From: a virus
Reading direction: 5' to 3' (one strand)
Length of the DNA: 24,094 nucleotides
IMG/VR virus record: IMGVR_UViG_3300046009_000266
Span: 1-24,094 of that record
The translations under genes and the position numbers were made by a program. Below, one piece after another: positions 23,426-24,094 of the stretch. The first letter of the stretch is position 1. Every line of letters begins with the position of its first letter. Under the pieces are notes generated by a model that saw only the letters and a program-made list of their open reading frames with translations, did not search any database and was not told the DNA's origin.

Positions 23426-23955
23426 CGGTCTGCCTCCACCAGCGCCAGCAGCGCATCGCGGTGCTCATCGCTCAGCAGCTGGTGGATCACAGCCGGGTCG
23501 GTCTCACCCGCCAACTGGTGCGACAGCCGATCGGCCAGGTTGCTCAGCGCCTCTCTCACGCTGCGTCCAATCTGAAACGCCTGCTTCTTCACCTCATCCG
23601 CTGGCACCAGCTCCTTGCGCTGCTGCGCCACCTGCAGCTTCGCCAGCTCCGCCTGGTAGTGCTCCCGCCGTGCCCGGCTCTCATTCAGCTCTGGGATCGC
23701 ATCATCCGGCAGCCGGTCGATCGCCTTGCGCAGCTCCACCGGCGTGCGCGGCTCCACCGGGTCCGGCTGGCTCACCTTCGCGTTGTGGGTCGCCTTGGTG
23801 TTCCGGTTCCACAGCTCGAGCGCTTGGTCGCGATCCAGCCAGCGCTTGCCGTCCTTCTCCACCACCGCAGCAGCGATGCGTGAGCGCACAGCTGCAGTCA
23901 CAGCGGCCTTGCTGCAACCTTTCAGCGCGGCAAACTCAGAAAACGTGACCAGCAC
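23422..23955 (-). CDS. Terminase small subunit, Nu1-like
   Basis: A 177-residue protein (lambda Nu1 is 181) with a GTG start. Residues 3-27 (TFSEFAALKGCSKAAVTAAV) form a helix-turn-helix and residues 31-53 (VEKDGKRWLDRDQALELWNR) the wing of a winged-helix DNA-binding domain, as in Nu1. A Lys/Glu-rich helix follows (about 90-125), and the C-terminus probably binds the large subunit. It would recognise the packaging site, which in lambda lies just upstream of this gene; here ~140 bases with repeated motifs remain in the window. The start at 23955 is the first in frame; its ribosome site is weak. Confidence 0.88.
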   Translation of the reverse strand: MLVTFSEFAALKGCSKAAVTAAVRSRIAAAVVEKDGKRWLDRDQALELWNRNTKATHNAKVSQPDPVEPRTPVELRKAIDRLPDDAIPELNESRARREHYQAELAKLQVAQQRKELVPADEVKKQAFQIGRSVREALSNLADRLSHQLAGETDPAVIHQLLSDEHRDALLALVEADR

Positions 23956-24094
23956 TCAGGTCTCGGATCTAGCGTTGAGTTAACTCAGCCTAGTTAACCC
24001 CTTAACGCACGGGGGATCTATACGCTTTGATCTCACTCTGAGACCCATTAGGTACCGCTGAGACCTGACGCTAGCCGAAGCGCGGGCTCTTTCC
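23956..24094. repeat. Non-coding stretch upstream of small terminase with repeated motifs (possible cos/operator region)
   Basis: No gene is seen. It holds a 12-bp palindrome TGAGTTAACTCA (23976-23987), a second GTTAAC (23993-23998) and TTAAC (24002-24006). CTGAGACC occurs twice in direct order 20 bp apart (24038-24045 and 24058-24065) and once inverted with one mismatch (23959-23966). TCAGGTCTC (23956-23964) and GAGACCTGA (24060-24068) are exact inverted copies. In lambda, the packaging site with repeated small-terminase sites lies here, so these are candidates, but a promoter or operator is equally possible. No clear promoter could be read. Confidence 0.5.

Noticed and set aside
1-24094. 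Integrase, attachment site, CRISPR array, tRNA or insertion sequence
   Set aside because: No frame with such motifs and no spaced direct repeats of CRISPR type were seen by reading both strands; a tRNA scan could not be run.

Overview
The window is a tightly packed, single-strand (minus) block of tailed-phage (Caudoviricetes) virion genes with a lambda-like, siphovirus-type order. Transcription runs from high to low coordinates: small terminase, large terminase, gpW-like joiner, portal, prohead protease fused to the major capsid protein, small head genes, FII-like joiner, tail terminator, tail tube, frameshifted tail chaperones, tape measure, M/L/K-like tip genes, a J-like tip protein, two tube-like proteins, and a giant tail fibre. 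About 20 genes fill the window. Most junctions are ATGA or TGATG overlaps, and the only gene-free stretch longer than 50 bases is the ~140 bases upstream of the small terminase. No integrase, repressor, lysis, replication or bacterial gene is present, so a free phage and a prophage cannot be told apart.

The host is not shown directly. Most of the block is very GC-rich (60-base samples of about 67%). The fibre has AVTxAKL repeats, ERxRIDSSGRL repeats and an S74 chaperone domain, and a second gene has an Mtd_N-like start. These recall phages and prophages of unicellular cyanobacteria (Synechococcus/Cyanobium type), but this is a weak inference from recollection of families.

Head region (about 24.0 to 16.1 kb): a Nu1-like terminase and GpA-family motor package DNA through a lambda-family portal. 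An S78-type protease and an HK97-fold capsid protein are encoded in one reading frame. A Shine-Dalgarno-like sequence and ATG at the domain junction could allow separate capsid synthesis. Just after the capsid gene, a strong Shine-Dalgarno sequence is separated from the next ATG by a 9-bp hairpin that, if folded, would give ideal spacing. Where lambda carries gene Z, this phage has a low-GC gene with an Mtd_N-like start and a probable jelly-roll body.

Tail region (about 16.1 to 5.7 kb): U-like terminator, tail tube, G/T chaperones joined by a textbook A AAA AAC -1 slippery site, a 1133-residue tape measure with an embedded lysozyme-like domain, M-, L- and K-like tip genes (the K-like enzyme appears to have lost its His), and a 1208-residue J-like protein with a ~230-residue coiled-coil insertion of lower GC.

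Distal region (about 5.7 kb to the left edge): two tandem proteins that resemble each other and tail tube proteins, then a 1431-residue fibre. The fibre has a TTG start, repeated modules, a sharp fall in GC over its receptor-binding end and a C-terminal autoproteolytic chaperone. Three low-GC patches (the Z-position gene, the J insertion and the fibre tip) suggest modular exchange of surface-exposed parts on an otherwise uniform backbone.
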